Shown here: positions 33,485-45,374 of the stretch, piece by piece | Layout of the letters: each line of letters opens with the position of its first letter | How positions within the stretch are numbered: the stretch's first letter is position 1 | DNA from: Deroplatys truncata | Taxonomy: Eukaryota; Arthropoda; Insecta; Mantodea; Mantidae | NCBI GenBank assembly: GCA_030765065.1 | Contig: CM060981.1 | Coordinates: 229,221,152-229,285,151 of the forward strand | Direction of reading: 5' to 3' | Length of the DNA: 64,000 nucleotides | Program-made: the position numbers and the translations under genes | Notes under the pieces: model-generated | Told to the model about the DNA's origin: nothing | Seen by the model: the letters and a program-made list of their open reading frames with translations, nothing else | The model's database searches: none

Positions 33485-33991
33485 TGTCGTAGCCTCTCTA
33501 CTAAAATACTACTCAGAAACTGACGGGGAGACACTCGCTTGCAAACGGCACCGGTAAATTAAACAAGATCTTCACATGGCGAGGCTACGACGGGGACGCA
33601 GCTAAGTTAAACACCAAAATAATTGCTATTCCAAAACACTACCTGGCTTAAGGGAGAGGAAGGACACTACACTACCATAAATGAAACTTCCCAAAAGTGG
33701 ATGGCTACTGCATTTAATATATAAAGAGGGATTACAGTACTTACACTCTCAGCCCAATGTCTGTCGGCGAGGCCATCGTGCCTTAGCACGAAGAAAGCAG
33801 TTGCACGTATTTCATACTCGGAGCTTACTCACTGACTCCTTTGTCCCAAACGACACACTTATAGCGTCGGAGACGCCATCCCCTCCCTAACACCTAGTTC
33901 CCCCTACTCCCCACTCTGCCATCTCAGATCAACTGCCGTCTCGGATATCGGTGACCAGAGACGCTATCCTATCATCTGTGCATACGTCACA
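33485..33991 (-). repeat. gypsy-2 3' LTR (507 bp)
   Basis: On the minus strand it begins TGTGACGTATGCACAG and ends CTACGACA. It matches 37640-38027 with few differences and matches the solo LTR at 59683-60181 more distantly. Confidence 0.9.
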
Positions 33992-34001
33992 TCTCCCCCT
34001 G
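33992..34001 (-). other. gypsy-2 polypurine tract
   Basis: CAGGGGGAGA on the minus strand lies directly before the 3' LTR start TGTGACG, as expected for the plus-strand primer. Confidence 0.75.
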
Positions 34002-35736
34002 GCCACCGAGATCGACGCCCTCGTCGACACAAGGCAAACAAACACAAGGACAATAAAAGAACAAAAAATGACGTACAAAAATAATACATATATATATATA
34101 TGGACCACCCAGACGACGACAAAGTATGTTACTGGGCGTAATTAAGACCACGCTGCCTCTGTTCACACGCACACTACACTGCACCTGAGAATGATGGTCC
34201 GTTGAAACTGTTTGTGGGTAAATTTGTAATGTGCCCACAACGACGACTTGTCCTGGCTGTAAAATTGTTATTACTGCAGGTCTTTGGCGATGACAACGGG
34301 GTGGGCAGTCGCTGGCTTGGACTGCCCCCCAAAATAGTGGCTCCTCATGCCACGGCAGTGTAGTGACTGCCCGACAGCTTCCCTGTGGTGTTTCTTGAAC
34401 TTCTGGTGTGCCACGTGGGATGCTCCCTTATCCTCTCGAGCTCCGCCACAGCAAAATACTACAAAACCACCAAACAATAAAAAGGGTGCTCCAACAGACA
34501 ATCACACATGACAATGAAATGAACTCATTCACACTGACCATGGCCCAAATTACACACAACACTCACTTAACTAGCTACTGAAAACTACTGTATGTATTGC
34601 TACAAGCTACAAAATACATCCACAATACATGTTCAAACTACACCACGTGACATGCTTTCAACTACGATTGTCATACTCTTGTCACTAATACAATTTCTCC
34701 TCTACATTACTATGTTCCTCATCTCATTATTATCATCATATCAATCATAATCATCATCATCAGTATTTTAATCATCATCATCATCTTTATCTGAGCTCTC
34801 AACTTTCTTGTAGACAGTAATTACTGCGAAAACAAAACATCTTCACTGACGTATCTCATTCAACATGCTGCAAATTCAAAAACATCTAACATAGGCATAA
34901 CCTTCAAGAAATCACATTAACATTTCAGGAATGACACAAATAACATGATATTATACTGTTGCATCCACATCCTCCGAATCAAAATTAAGCTGGAAAACGG
35001 GTGGTATTAAAATTTGCTATATAAGATGGTACTAAACTTGTTGCATAAACAAAAAAAAATTATTCTCATTACATTCACTTCCATACATTTAATCTCTCGT
35101 GTGAATACATCACACACGCTATACTGGGCACGTTACAGCAACACCAATAAGCAAAATCTCTGAACTCATCACATCAACTTTCCAGGTACATGCAGCCCTC
35201 CTGAAAAATCAACACACTTACACTTCAACTATCGGGGTTACACTTTGGCACTTCCACCGAAGCTGACATCTCATCTCTTCTCCTCTCTTTACCACCGTCG
35301 GGGTTACTCTTACGCACATCCACCGAGGCAAATATCAACTCATATTTCTCACATAACTTTAAATACACACATACATACACACACTATTCATGCAACAATT
35401 TTCTGCAAATAAAGATCACAGCATAATTATGAAACCCAAAATCACATCAAGTCAAATCAAATCAAATCGAATGCAACAAAACAACATCACATCATTACTC
35501 AAAACAATACTGTCACATAACATTCCTGAAAATGAAAGCCCAATTAAGCACATAGTACACATGAAACACATTCCTGCAGCATGACACAACAAAACAAATG
35601 ATTTGCAGTTCCCAAAACATAATTTAAAATTTAAGTTACACCCACAATAATAATACACTTTTAATTTAGCAGAGACATTCATAGCACATATTATTCCTGA
35701 AAAGCAAAGCTTAATTAAGCATCACAAACTCAGACT
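34002..35736 (-). other. gypsy-2 interior between integrase and 3' LTR
   Basis: No env-like frame is visible. It holds an ATC-rich microsatellite (about 34725-34790) and two copies of a ~75-base unit with CGGGGTTAC..CCACCGA at about 35229-35330. Confidence 0.55.
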
Positions 35737-36685
35737 TTACAGTCTATAAGGACCCACAGGATCATAGTAAGGGTAAAAGCGTGACACATGAACACTCTGA
35801 TGTTTGGTACGGGGAGCATGAGGTCGACCAACAAGGTAGGTAACGGGAGTGATCTGTCGGATAATTTCAAAAGGGCCAAAATATCTATGTAGCAACTTTG
35901 TACATTTACCTTTCTTCCTAATAGGAGTGAAAACTTTAACTAATTGACCGACGTTATAAACCACATCTCTATGTTTAGCATCAAATCCTTCTTTTTGCTT
36001 CACCTGTTGCTTTGTAATGTTAGCAACAGCAACCTCCCGTGCCTTCTGAATCTCTTGCATTGTCTGTCTCACAAAAAGGTCATTAGACGTAGCTTGTAGC
36101 TGAACCTGGTTAGGTAAAGAAGGTTCTCGACCATATATCAAGAAAAAGGTGAAAATTTAGTAGACTCTTGAACACTTGAGTTATACGAAAAGATGACATA
36201 GGGCAAAATTGAGTCCCAATTCTTCTGATTATTGTCCACAAAATGACTGAGCATATTTAAGAGGGTTTAGTTAAATCTTTCAGTAGCACGTTACAAGCTG
36301 GATGATAAGCACTAGTGAAATTGGAAGACACTGATAAAGATCTCAACAATTCTTGTGTCACTTCACTTAAGAAAACTGAGCCACGATCAGATAACAAGGC
36401 AGCAGGGGCTCCATGAATACAGATGATGTTATGAAAAATAAATTTAGCAGCTTGAGGGATTGTTGCTGAAGGAAGCGACGCAGACTCGACCCAGCGAGAA
36501 GCATACTCGGTCGCAACGACAACATACTTGTGTCCAGAATTTGAGCGTGGGAGAGGCCCAAGCAAATCAATACCCCACCGCTCGCCTACAGAAGTAACCG
36601 GCATTGGTTATAATAAGCCTGCTGGTTTCTGATTCTTCGGTCCTTTTCTTGTTTGACAGCATGGAGAGGTTCGTACAAAGTTTAG
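35737..36685 (-). pseudogene. gypsy-2 integrase remnant
   Basis: From about 36685 downward the minus strand shows the end of the zinc-finger region (VRTSPCCQTRKGP; the first Cys of the usual pair reads Ser). The core follows: WGIDLLGPLP with the first Asp, LLSDRGSVFLSEV with the second, and SNFTSAYHPACN before the Glu block, where frameshifts occur (36141-36257). The C-terminal frame (35737-36141) has IYGREPSLPNQ and a GPF module (RYFGPFEIIRQI), then HVSRFYPYYDP. It belongs to a different gypsy lineage from gypsy-1. Upstream domains are absent; the sequence changes near 36690 to unrelated DNA. Confidence 0.9.
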
Positions 36686-36689
36686 GGGT

Positions 36690-36839
36690 GGTTACTTGCC
36701 ACTGAAGAGGACACTTTGCAAAGATGCTGTTCCCACAGTCTTCACGTGGACAGTAGAGCCGGAAGAAACAGAAGGTGTGGATGTCTGTGAATTAGATAGT
36801 TTTCCTAAACTTAAGTTGGCTGCAGTAATTTATAGTATT
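36690..36839 (+). pseudogene. THAP-domain-like C-terminal coding fragment
   Basis: On the plus strand a frame reads GYLPLKRTLCKDAVPTVF, then continues acidic and stops at 36837-36839. THAP zinc-finger DNA-binding domains end with L-[KR]-x-[DN]-AVPT-[IVL]-F, which fits well. THAP domains occur in host regulators and in P-element-type transposases. The upstream Cys-His part is absent, and the sequence before about 36690 belongs antisense to gypsy-2 integrase. This is therefore a fragment brought in by rearrangement or capture. An AATAAA lies about 15 bases after the stop (36853). The call rests on one short motif. Confidence 0.45.
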
Positions 36840-36981
36840 TAGTCAACTCATGCAATAAACTTTTTGGAATATTGACAAACATTTCGTTTTATGTATAAAA
36901 TGTTTAAACAAACTATTATGAATTGATAATGGAAAGTAAATTATATAGTAGAATGTTTTATGTTACTCTTACTCAATACAT

Positions 36982-37620
36982 TGTGACGGAGCTGCTGTGG
37001 GCTGGGCTTAGTCACATAGATAGCAGGTTGTCCTTAACGCCAGCCGGCTGGTTGCTTGAAGAGGGAAGCACTCTTGACTGATGTAAATTCCAGAAACGTT
37101 GAGATGCAAGGAGATATTTATGGATGCATCCTCCCCTCCTCCAGCGGACTTCCCAGAAAGCTCTTGGAGCTATATATAAGCAAGTGTGCTCATAAGTGAG
37201 TCAGTCAGTGAGTAAGCTCCGAGTAGGAAAGACGTGCAACTGCTTTCTTCGTGCTAAGGCACGATGGCCTCGCCGACAGACATTGGGCTGAGAGTGTAAG
37301 TACTGTAATCCCTCTTTATACATTAAATTCAATAGCCATCCACCTTTGGAAAGTCTCATTTATGGTAGTGTAGTGTCCTTCCTCTCCCTTAAGCCAGGTA
37401 TTGTTTTGGAATAGCAATTATTCTGGTATTTAACTTAGCTGCGTCCCCGTCGTAGCCTCGCCATGTACAGATCTTGTTTAATTTACCGGTGCTTTAACTT
37501 AGCTGCGTCCCCCGTCGTAGCCTCGCCATGTGAAGATCTTGTTTAATTTACCGGTGCCTTTTGCAAGCGAGTGTCTCCCCGTCAGTTTCTGAGTAGTATT
37601 TTAGTAGAGAGACTACGACA
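36982..37620 (+). repeat. gypsy-2 LTR in inverted orientation, with a different U3
   Basis: 639 bp, TGTGACGG to CTACGACA. From about 37195 onward (GTGAGTCAGTCAGTGAGTAAGC) it matches the other gypsy-2 LTRs. Before that the sequence is unrelated to theirs and includes a clear TATATATAAG promoter element at 37173-37182. A ~66-base segment (GCTGCGTCCCCGTCGTAGCC onward) is tandemly duplicated near 37435-37560. Confidence 0.85.
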
Positions 37621-37621
37621 G

Positions 37622-37639
37622 TTGGTGGAGGCGCCGGGT
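37622..37639 (+). other. gypsy-2 primer-binding site
   Basis: TTGGTGGAGGCGCCGGGT directly follows the plus-strand LTR end CTACGACA, with TGG two bases inside. It confirms that the plus LTR is a 5' LTR. The interior that should follow is missing. Confidence 0.7.
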
Positions 37640-38027
37640 AAGTTAAACACCAAAATAATTGCTATTCCAAAACACTACCTGGCTTAAGGGAGAGGAAGGA
37701 CACTACACTACCATAAATGAAACTTCCCAAAAGTGGATGGCTACTGCATTTAATATATAAAGAGGGATTACAGCACTTACACTCTCAGCCCAATGTCTGT
37801 CGGCGAGGCCATCGTGCCTTAGCACGAAGAAAGCAGTTTCACGTCTTTCCTACTCGGAGCTTACTCACTGACTCCTTTGTCCCAAACGACACACTTATAG
37901 CGTCGGAGACGCCATCCCCTCCCTAACACCTAGTTCCCCCTACTCCCCACTCTGCCATCTCAGATCAACTGCCGTCTCGGATCTCGGTGACCAGAGACGA
38001 TATCCTATCATCTGTGCATACGTCACA
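37640..38027 (-). repeat. gypsy-2 5' LTR, truncated
   Basis: 388 bp, TAAGTTAAACACC to CGTCACA, nearly identical to 33599-33991. The part after the LTR midpoint is replaced by an inverted primer site and LTR. Confidence 0.85.
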
Positions 38028-38031
38028 ATAT

Positions 38032-38988
38032 AAGCATATGCAATGACCGTTACATACATTTTACAAATTATTACATACACATATTGCTTCACGACGGACT
38101 GTTATTGAATTTATATATTATATAATTTGACTGAAATCATTTAAGTGTTAAAAATATTGACTCAAGAATCAAACGAAAATATTTCTCCGATTTGTATAAC
38201 TGAATGTCCAAAAACGTCAACTATTTTTTCAAGGCAATAAGAAACTCATTTAGGCCCGTTTATACAACTTGCATTTAAGTAGCAGTAAATATTAACTTAC
38301 AGTTTTCTTTACGGTCGCAGTAAAGTTCCAGTAATGATTTCTTGGTTCTTATCTCGAGGTTAACATTTACTACCAGTTAACACTATCATGCTAAATTTGT
38401 AGAGTTGGTAGAAATATTTCTTATGTTTCTATCACTGCTGTGTTAATGTTACATGTAAAGCTGAGAATCAAGAATGCAGTTGTATTCTATGTTTTGTTCT
38501 CACTGTTATTGCTTATTTATAATGTATGAGAAAAAGAAACGAATGAGTAATTTCTTGTTCAAAACGGAAGAAATTCTTTTGAAAATAGTAGACGAAAATA
38601 TGACACAATAGAAAATAAATAAAATAGATGCTGCTAATGGTAGGAAAAAGGTAAAGACTGGGATGAAAAGCGAAAATTTTGAAGGTGTGAGTCGTAGGAA
38701 AAGACCTGTAGAGAATTTTTGTGATAAATAAGAACAGGTCAGCTGATCTTTCTAGGCTAGGTTGCATTGGCTATTACTTGCATATTTATAGAAAAGTAGC
38801 TATTTCTGTCCCTAAAATCTGGAGCATCGCCACCACTAGGAGACATGGGTACAATCTAATGCGTCTAAAACTTTAGGAGGTTTTGCTATGCAAAAGAAGC
38901 TTAAGTTATTGTTTTCAATTTCTTCTTCAGTTCTTGGAAACTTAATGTAATCTTTAACTAATTTTGCCATAGCCATGCTAGCTTTTCT
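38032..38988. other. Unassigned intergenic DNA
   Basis: Nothing recognised. Confidence 0.5.
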
Positions 38989-39826
38989 ACTTTCTCTACT
39001 GCGTATAGTAAGTAGGGGAAGTATTGCATTCCACCCAAAAATCGATACCGAGGTTTCACCGGAAATACATGTTTTGATGCCCCCTGAATCCAAAAAAAAA
39101 CATGTTCGTGTGTGTGTTTGTGTGTGTCTGTCTGTGAACAGCATAACTCAGAAACGAACAGTCGGATAAACGCCAAACTTGGTATTTAGGTTCAGTATCT
39201 TCCAGAGATGCGACACGAAGGTTTTCAAGAAAATCACCCCACCCCAAACTACCCTTACATGGAACATTTTTCGAAAATTTTAATTTCTTCAAAAGTGGCT
39301 CTAACGATTTTGATTAAAATATCACATGTTTAAGATATTTTTATGACAAATGAAATGTATATCTCGAATTTTCTGGGAATGTTTCAAAAAGTATTCTTCA
39401 TTATGAACGACTTTTGCATAACTGGTAAACCATAAGCGATAGAAAAAATTTTACTACACAAAAATGTAGATCGCGTTAAAATACACAATTTATGTCATAT
39501 ACTTTTTTTTGTTGAGCGAACCATTTTCGAGATATTGCTTGTTATTCCCTTAAATTTTCTAATACTTATACTTCTTCTCAAATTCGTTATTCATTTTTTT
39601 GTCCTGGTAATGCAAAGAGAATGGAATACTCCACATAGCAACCAGCTCTTACAATATTTGACTATCGCTTAAAGCCTAGCAATTCCCATTGCATCTACAA
39701 GAAAAGTAGCAATAAGATTAACATCTCGATATCTCGATTGACATGAGGCATATGGAGAATAAGCGTTTGTAAAAATAGTTTACATAAGAGTAGAGAAAGT
39801 CATGTGAATTTAACAGATCAGTTTTT
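38989..39826 (+). repeat. Rep subtype A, complete forward copy
   Basis: It runs from ACTTTCTCTACTGCGTATAG to AACAGATCAGTTTTTTT, with a short TG tract at about 39107-39130. Confidence 0.9.
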
Positions 39827-40505
39827 TTCACAATTTCTGATGCTGTTGCTATAGTGACACCTATGAAACCTTCAAGTGCAATTGACATAGTTCCAAGAGC
39901 ATGGAATCGTAGAGTTAGAAGAGCTGCTTCATTGGTGACACTACATTATTTCTGAAAATGAGTTTTATTATATGAGTATCAGGGAAAATGTGTTAAATAC
40001 TGGAGTAATACTAATATTACTAATAATATAGTAAATATTCTGTAATGCAAACCAACCTTACAGTAGAATGAGGAGCTTGTTCATATATCAGACCGAGAAT
40101 TAAAAGAACTCGTCATCCAAAAACTCGTAATAGTTCATCATATTCACTACTTTACGCTTTCTTACACATTCTACTTATCCATCATTATCAGCATCACCTT
40201 TAGAAACTGATTACCTTCGGCTATTTCTTGAACGTATGTGAACTTAACCTCAAAACATCATCCAGCTAAGATTTCACTGGAAGACAATGCTACGGTAAGA
40301 TAACTGTCAGAGCCTACTTCACTCTCACATAATGCTTTAACTGGATATTGTAAAATCGAACCGCTGGTAAAGCGAGCGTAAAGGTAGCCTAAATACTTTA
40401 CTGGAGGTGGTAATAATGGGCCTAAATCAAACTTTGTGTATGTCTAATGAAAATGCTTTCGTAGATTCTTGCAGTAGCAGTTGCAGTGATATCACTGCAA
40501 TTTTT
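39827..40505. other. Unassigned intergenic DNA
   Basis: Nothing recognised. Confidence 0.5.
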
Positions 40506-40654
40506 ACTTTCTCTACTACGTATAGTAAGTAGGGGAAGTATTGTATTCCACCCAAAAATTCGATACCGAGATTTCACCGGAAATACATGTTTTGAGACAC
40601 CCTGAATCCAAAAAAAGCATTTTTGGAAACATGTCCGTGTGTGTGTCCGTCTGT

Positions 40655-40697
<43 letters not shown>

Positions 40698-41395
40698 TGT
40701 GTGTCTGTGAACAGCATAACTCAAAAACGAAGAGTCGGATAAACACCAAACTTGGTATTTAGGTTCAGTACTTTCAGAGATGCGACACGAAGGTTTTCAA
40801 GAAAATCCCCCACCCCAGACTACCCTTTACATGGAACATTTTTCGAAAATTTTAATTTTCTCATAATCGGCTCTAACGATTTTGATTAAAATATCATATG
40901 TTTAAGATATTGTCATGACAAATAAAATGTATATCTCGAATTTTCTGGGAATGTCTCCAAAAGTATTCTTCATTATGAACGACTTTTTCATAACTGGTAA
41001 ACCATAAGAGATAGACAAACTTTTACTACATGAAAAATGTAGATCGCGTTAAAATACACAATTTATGTCATATACATTTCTTTTGTTGAGTGAACCGTTT
41101 GCGAGATATTGCTTGTTATTCCCTTAAATTTTTCAATACTTATAATTTTTCTTAAATTCGTTATTCATTTTTTTTATGTCCTGGACATGCAAAGAGAATG
41201 GAATGCGCAACATAGCAACCAGCGTTAAAATATTTGACTATCGCCTAAAACCTACCTTGCATCTACAAGAAAATTATCAATAAGATTGACATCTCGATAT
41301 CTCGATTAACATGAAGCATATGGAGAATAAGCGTTTGTAAAAATAGTTTGTACAAGAGTAGAGAAAGTCATGTGAGTGTAACACATCAGATTTTT
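40506..41395 (+). repeat. Rep subtype A, complete forward copy with long (TG)n
   Basis: It runs from ACTTTCTCTACTACGTATAG to ACACATCAGATTTTT. The TG/TC-interrupted tract spans 40637-40707. It is among the least diverged copies, a good reference for the family. Confidence 0.93.
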
Positions 41396-41760
41396 GTTTA
41401 TAGCATCGATTGTTTCTGTTATTTCTTATATAAATACATGATAGATACGACTTTCGCTATTTTACTTCCTTTACCGCCCACTTAAAGATAGTTTAGCATT
41501 TCATCCTAAACTGAGTATCAGAATTTTACAAAAATTACACATTTTAGGGTTGCTTGAATAGAATAGGAATCTTAAAAGGAAAATCATGGAGATATATTAG
41601 CATAAGTGTGTATAAGAGAGAAGTTTCTAAAGAATTCCCTCCCACCCAAATAAAAACTAAGAGATAGAAAAAGTTTCTTAATTTTGTTTTCTCAAAAAAC
41701 TAAACCATCATATGTTTGAGATATTCAGATAAATAACAAATCTGTTTAGAATGTCATCTC
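41396..41760 (+). repeat. Unassigned DNA containing a decayed Rep segment
   Basis: From about 41630 (ATTCCCTCCCACCC, TTTGTTTTCTCAAAAAACTAAA, CATATGTTTGAGATATTCAG) it follows the Rep order with heavy divergence. The part before that is unclear. Confidence 0.5.
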
Positions 41761-41804
41761 AACAGCCTACAATCGGAAAGCTGACGAAAATCAAAATTCG
41801 GCTG

Positions 41805-42607
41805 TTAACCCTTTCAGCACAATTTAATTTCGACTGAAAACGAGTTTTCGAAATCTGATGGTATGTATATGGCGGATATTTTGATCTAGAGATTGCCTTA
41901 ATCTCGGATACGTAGCTCAGCAAAATATTGTAACAACTGAGAACACCAGTTACTGTGAAACACATCATATAGCGACTCAGCGCAGCATAAACCTTACACT
42001 TGAGTCACTTTTGGCACACTCGGAACATAACACGACTGATCCGTCGAATCACAACTCTCAAATGAACTGAGCAACCCATTAAATGGGCGCCGCATACAAA
42101 GCGGAACTTTCTAGAAGCGGAACCTACTCGAAACGGTCCAATGGAATATTCTGGACTGTGGAATCGGCACAATGGGACTTTTTTCCGCTATTGTTCTAGA
42201 GAAGACCGGCCATTAACCTCACCCGACAGGTAGACGAGCCGGAAGGCGCTCGCGCGTATGCGTACGTACGGTCAGAATATCACTAGCCAGGATTTCGAAT
42301 CCTCTCTGCGGTGTTTCCAAATCCGTGGTAAAGGATGCTGTAGCCCACGTAATATAAACGGTGATTGGCATAGGTGAATATTGTTAATACAATAGCTCAA
42401 CACTTTTTTAATTTACATTAATAAAAAGAAAGGGAATAGTTTTTCTTTATTTTTTTCATTTTAGAATATACTATTATCAAATTTAAAGGAGTATAGACTA
42501 TAAAGATAGAAAATTGTTGGATGTTAACCCTTGCAAGTCAAATCCTTTATCCAACTTCCAAATATATATAGTGATGCCATATGCAGCATTGGGATTTAAA
42601 GGGTTAG
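41805..42607 (+). mobile_element. piggyBac-like non-autonomous element(s)
   Basis: TTAA at 41805-41808 is followed by CCCTTTCAGCACAATTTAA. At the other side AAAGGG ends at 42603, followed by TTAG. Its inverse reads CCCTTTAAATCCCAATGC. A further TTAA-CCCTTGCAAGTCAAATCC lies inside at 42524, only 80 bases before the right end. Terminal similarity and the TTAA target point to piggyBac-type MITEs. No transposase is encoded. The similarity between ends is short. Confidence 0.45.
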
Positions 42608-42961
42608 TAATGTAGTGTTAACAAATAAAACGGACATTAATTTCCGAATAAAACTCCTACAGTTCAAAAATAAATCAGGCAAAAAATTTACACAAAAAGC
42701 CAAAATGAGAGCGCGGCTAACCTCAAACATAGGAGAATCTCACAGATATGTGTGTTTCTGCAGATATAACGACAACATTGAAACTTTGAAATTAAACATG
42801 GAAAATAATATGACGTATATCGAAATACAGGGGTTTCATTTGAGGTGTCAGAAAAGTAAAACGTTATATATAAGAGGTTAATGCACACATCTCTGAGAAG
42901 GTTGCTGCAACATAAGCTGAAGGGATGGAAGCTAAGGATGAGCGATGCTTCAGACTTCATC
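42608..42961. other. Unassigned DNA
   Basis: A short frame (42615-42881, +) has no recognised domain. Confidence 0.4.
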
Positions 42962-43411
42962 CACTTGGCATGGCAGCACTATCGTACATAGGAGACAAAA
43001 TGGTAATCACGCCACAACAGTGTTCTCGGGTTATCGTTATGGTATGTGAAATGTGTCATGTGAGACGCATGGGTTCTCAGTTCTCTAAATAATGCAGTTA
43101 TGCTTGTTGACTCGGCCACTCACATGAAATGTGGCTTTGTCCACGAACATCCATCGATTTAACTACTGATATACCGTCCCCGCCTCTCGCACATCATGAC
43201 AGAAAACTTGAGACGAGCTTCGCTTCATCAAAGCTTGGTTTTGTTGAATATGGTATGGAACATCTTAAGGTACTATCAATGCTCCGATACATTTTGTATG
43301 ACATATTATTCTGTGCTGATAAGCAATGGAGTGACTTCCATGGGCTCTAGGGCTGTTGTGGCATGGCCGTCATTTTGTCTCCTATATACAATAACGCTGC
43401 CATGTCACATG
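42962..43411. mobile_element. Unclassified DNA element with ~40-bp terminal inverted repeats
   Basis: The left end (42962-43003) has CATGGCAGCACTATCGTACA then TAGGAGACAAAATGG. The inverse of the right end (43411-43370) has CATGGCAGCGTTATTGTATA then TAGGAGACAAAATGA. The pair is ~80% identical over about 40 bases in a 450-bp unit. No transposase domain is clear inside and no target duplication is certain. Confidence 0.6.
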
Positions 43412-44566
43412 GTAAGTATTAACGTTTTACTTTTCTTAAATCTCAAACTGATTACCCTGTAGTATGTAAGAATGCTATGACTGGTTTCCACACTGGTAAT
43501 AGTTTCTTGATCTCGAGAGAAGAACCTCCCTGACATCATTTACTGAAATTTCATGTCTAATTTCACGTGTGTGAATAGATGGCTGATACCGACTGAAATG
43601 TAAGGCAATCCCAGTTAGTTCGGCATTGAGTATGAGCAGGATAGTCAGAAATGAATCCATTTCTGGCTAATACTTATCATGAATAATAACAAATGGACAC
43701 AAAAATGAACTTGCTGTGCACTATTTGTAGAATAGGTATGAAAATAAAAGAAATTGGGAAGAGAAAGTGACGCAACTGTAATGCATAAGTATTCTATTAT
43801 GTAGTATTTAATCATTATTATTTTTTACCGCAAAAGTTTAAAAACGTAACGCAGCATTATAATGTGTTTTTATCAACCAATATGTAACACATTTATCAAG
43901 TGTTTGCTGCAAATATCAGAAATGTGTGCACCTCAGCGAGTGTAGGCTAATTAAATTTTTGTAGTGTTAAAAAATAGCATGTAAAGTAATCATATGTGTT
44001 AGAACTATTTTAGCTAAAAATGTGTATAATCTAATCAAGTCGAAGCACTCCTGTAACTACCCAGTCCACTTAACTAACTTCAATTGGGATAGCTACGGGT
44101 AGCTCCACGTGGTATGAAAATCTACTCCTTTGCGAAGAGGGGGAGAAGAAATCGTTGGTGCTACCTTGGTAAGCTGTAGGGGTACGGTCCTTTACCAGTT
44201 CGAATGTTGGGTTACAAGCATTTTGGACCTACTGGTAAGCGGGGAAGACGTGGAGAGTAAAGGTAAATTTCTACTTAAGGAGAGATAGCTGAGATCTGAG
44301 AAGGATGATAGTAGGAAACGTGGATGTAAACGTACCAACTGGGTGTTGGTGCTTTTTTTATGAGGTTTATGTAAAATTTTACGTAATGTTAGTGTTGTGT
44401 TTATTTCTCTCTCTTAACTGTTCTTTGGGTAATATAATGGAGCATAACAATACACCATAATGCGGTTTACCGTTATTTTGTGAGTTATTTATATTTAAGA
44501 TGCTATATTTGAATATATTTGTCTTAATTTCTGCGTGCAATGGTGTTTACTTGTGGATGTATTTTT
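43412..44566. other. Unassigned intergenic DNA
   Basis: A weak tRNA-like pair (TGGTAAGCTGTAGG and CCAGTTCGAATG near 44168-44214) may be an old SINE head. Otherwise nothing is recognised. Confidence 0.4.
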
Positions 44567-45374
44567 ACTTTTTCTATCACGTACATAATAGGTAGAGCAG
44601 ATACTGCATTCTCCCGAGATTTTGATACCGAGGTACGTATTTTGAGGCCCCCTGAATAAAAAAAACATTTTTAGAAAACGTTCCGCGTGTCTGTATTGTC
44701 TGAAAGCAGCATAATACAGAAAATAAATGTGGGATATATACCAAATTGGTATTTAGGTTCAGTATCGTCCAAAAATGCGTCAGGATGTTCTTCATGAAAA
44801 TCTCTCCAACACCAATTACCTTTTACATGGAACATTTTTTGAAATTGTTTATATTCTAAAATGGCTAACAATTTTGCTTAAAACACTAAATATATTTATA
44901 TGACAAACATGGGAAGTCCTTTTCATTCGGAAGGAATTTTGTACAATCTTGTATTACTGGTAAACGATTGACGAAAACCTAGAACACAAAAAATGTAGAT
45001 ATCTTTAAAACACAATTTATTGCTAATAAGCTTTTTTGTTGCATAAGCCATTTCTGAGATATTCGTTATTAATGGTTCAAATTGTTTAATACTTGGTCAT
45101 TCTTTTAAAGTCTGTCAACATTCAGTTGTTTCTCGCGATGTCGCGCAAAGAATATGGAATTTTAAGGCCAGCATATAGCGTCCAGTTCTAAAACATTTGA
45201 CTATCGCTGTTCCGTTTGTATCTATAACGAAATGTGTAATGTTGCTGTTTCCAGAAAAGTTTATCTTAATTAGAATGAAGTAGATAGGAAAATAAACTTT
45301 CTTAAGAGTGATTTGTATAGCCCCTAATAAGCGATAAATAGTAGAGAAGGTCAGGTGAAGGTAACTCATTAGAT
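44567..45374 (+). repeat. Rep subtype B, forward copy
   Basis: It runs from ACTTTTTCTATCACGTACAT to AACTCATTAGATTTC with the B block GTTGTTTCTCGCGATG. It is diverged from the other B copies. Confidence 0.8.

Larger units (their letters stand above)
33485..38027 (-). mobile_element. Second gypsy element (gypsy-2), rearranged
   Basis: The outer LTR ends are TGTCGTAG at 33485 and CGTCACA at 38027. ATAT on both sides (33481-33484 and 38028-38031) shows that they belong to one insertion. The left LTR is complete, but the right one is a 388-bp part joined to an inverted LTR and primer site. The interior keeps a decayed integrase on the minus strand. Gag, protease and RT are missing. Confidence 0.85.

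Noticed and set aside
33681-33890. 69-codon frame found twice (also 37717-37926)
   Set aside because: It is part of the gypsy-2 LTR and is duplicated with it.
34271-34501. Possible env-like frame between gypsy-2 integrase and LTR
   Set aside because: Only 76 codons, with no signal peptide followed by a fusion or transmembrane layout.
42250-42330. B-box-like GGATTCGAAATCC on the minus strand, possible tRNA
   Set aside because: No cloverleaf can be formed around it and it lies inside a piggyBac-like element.
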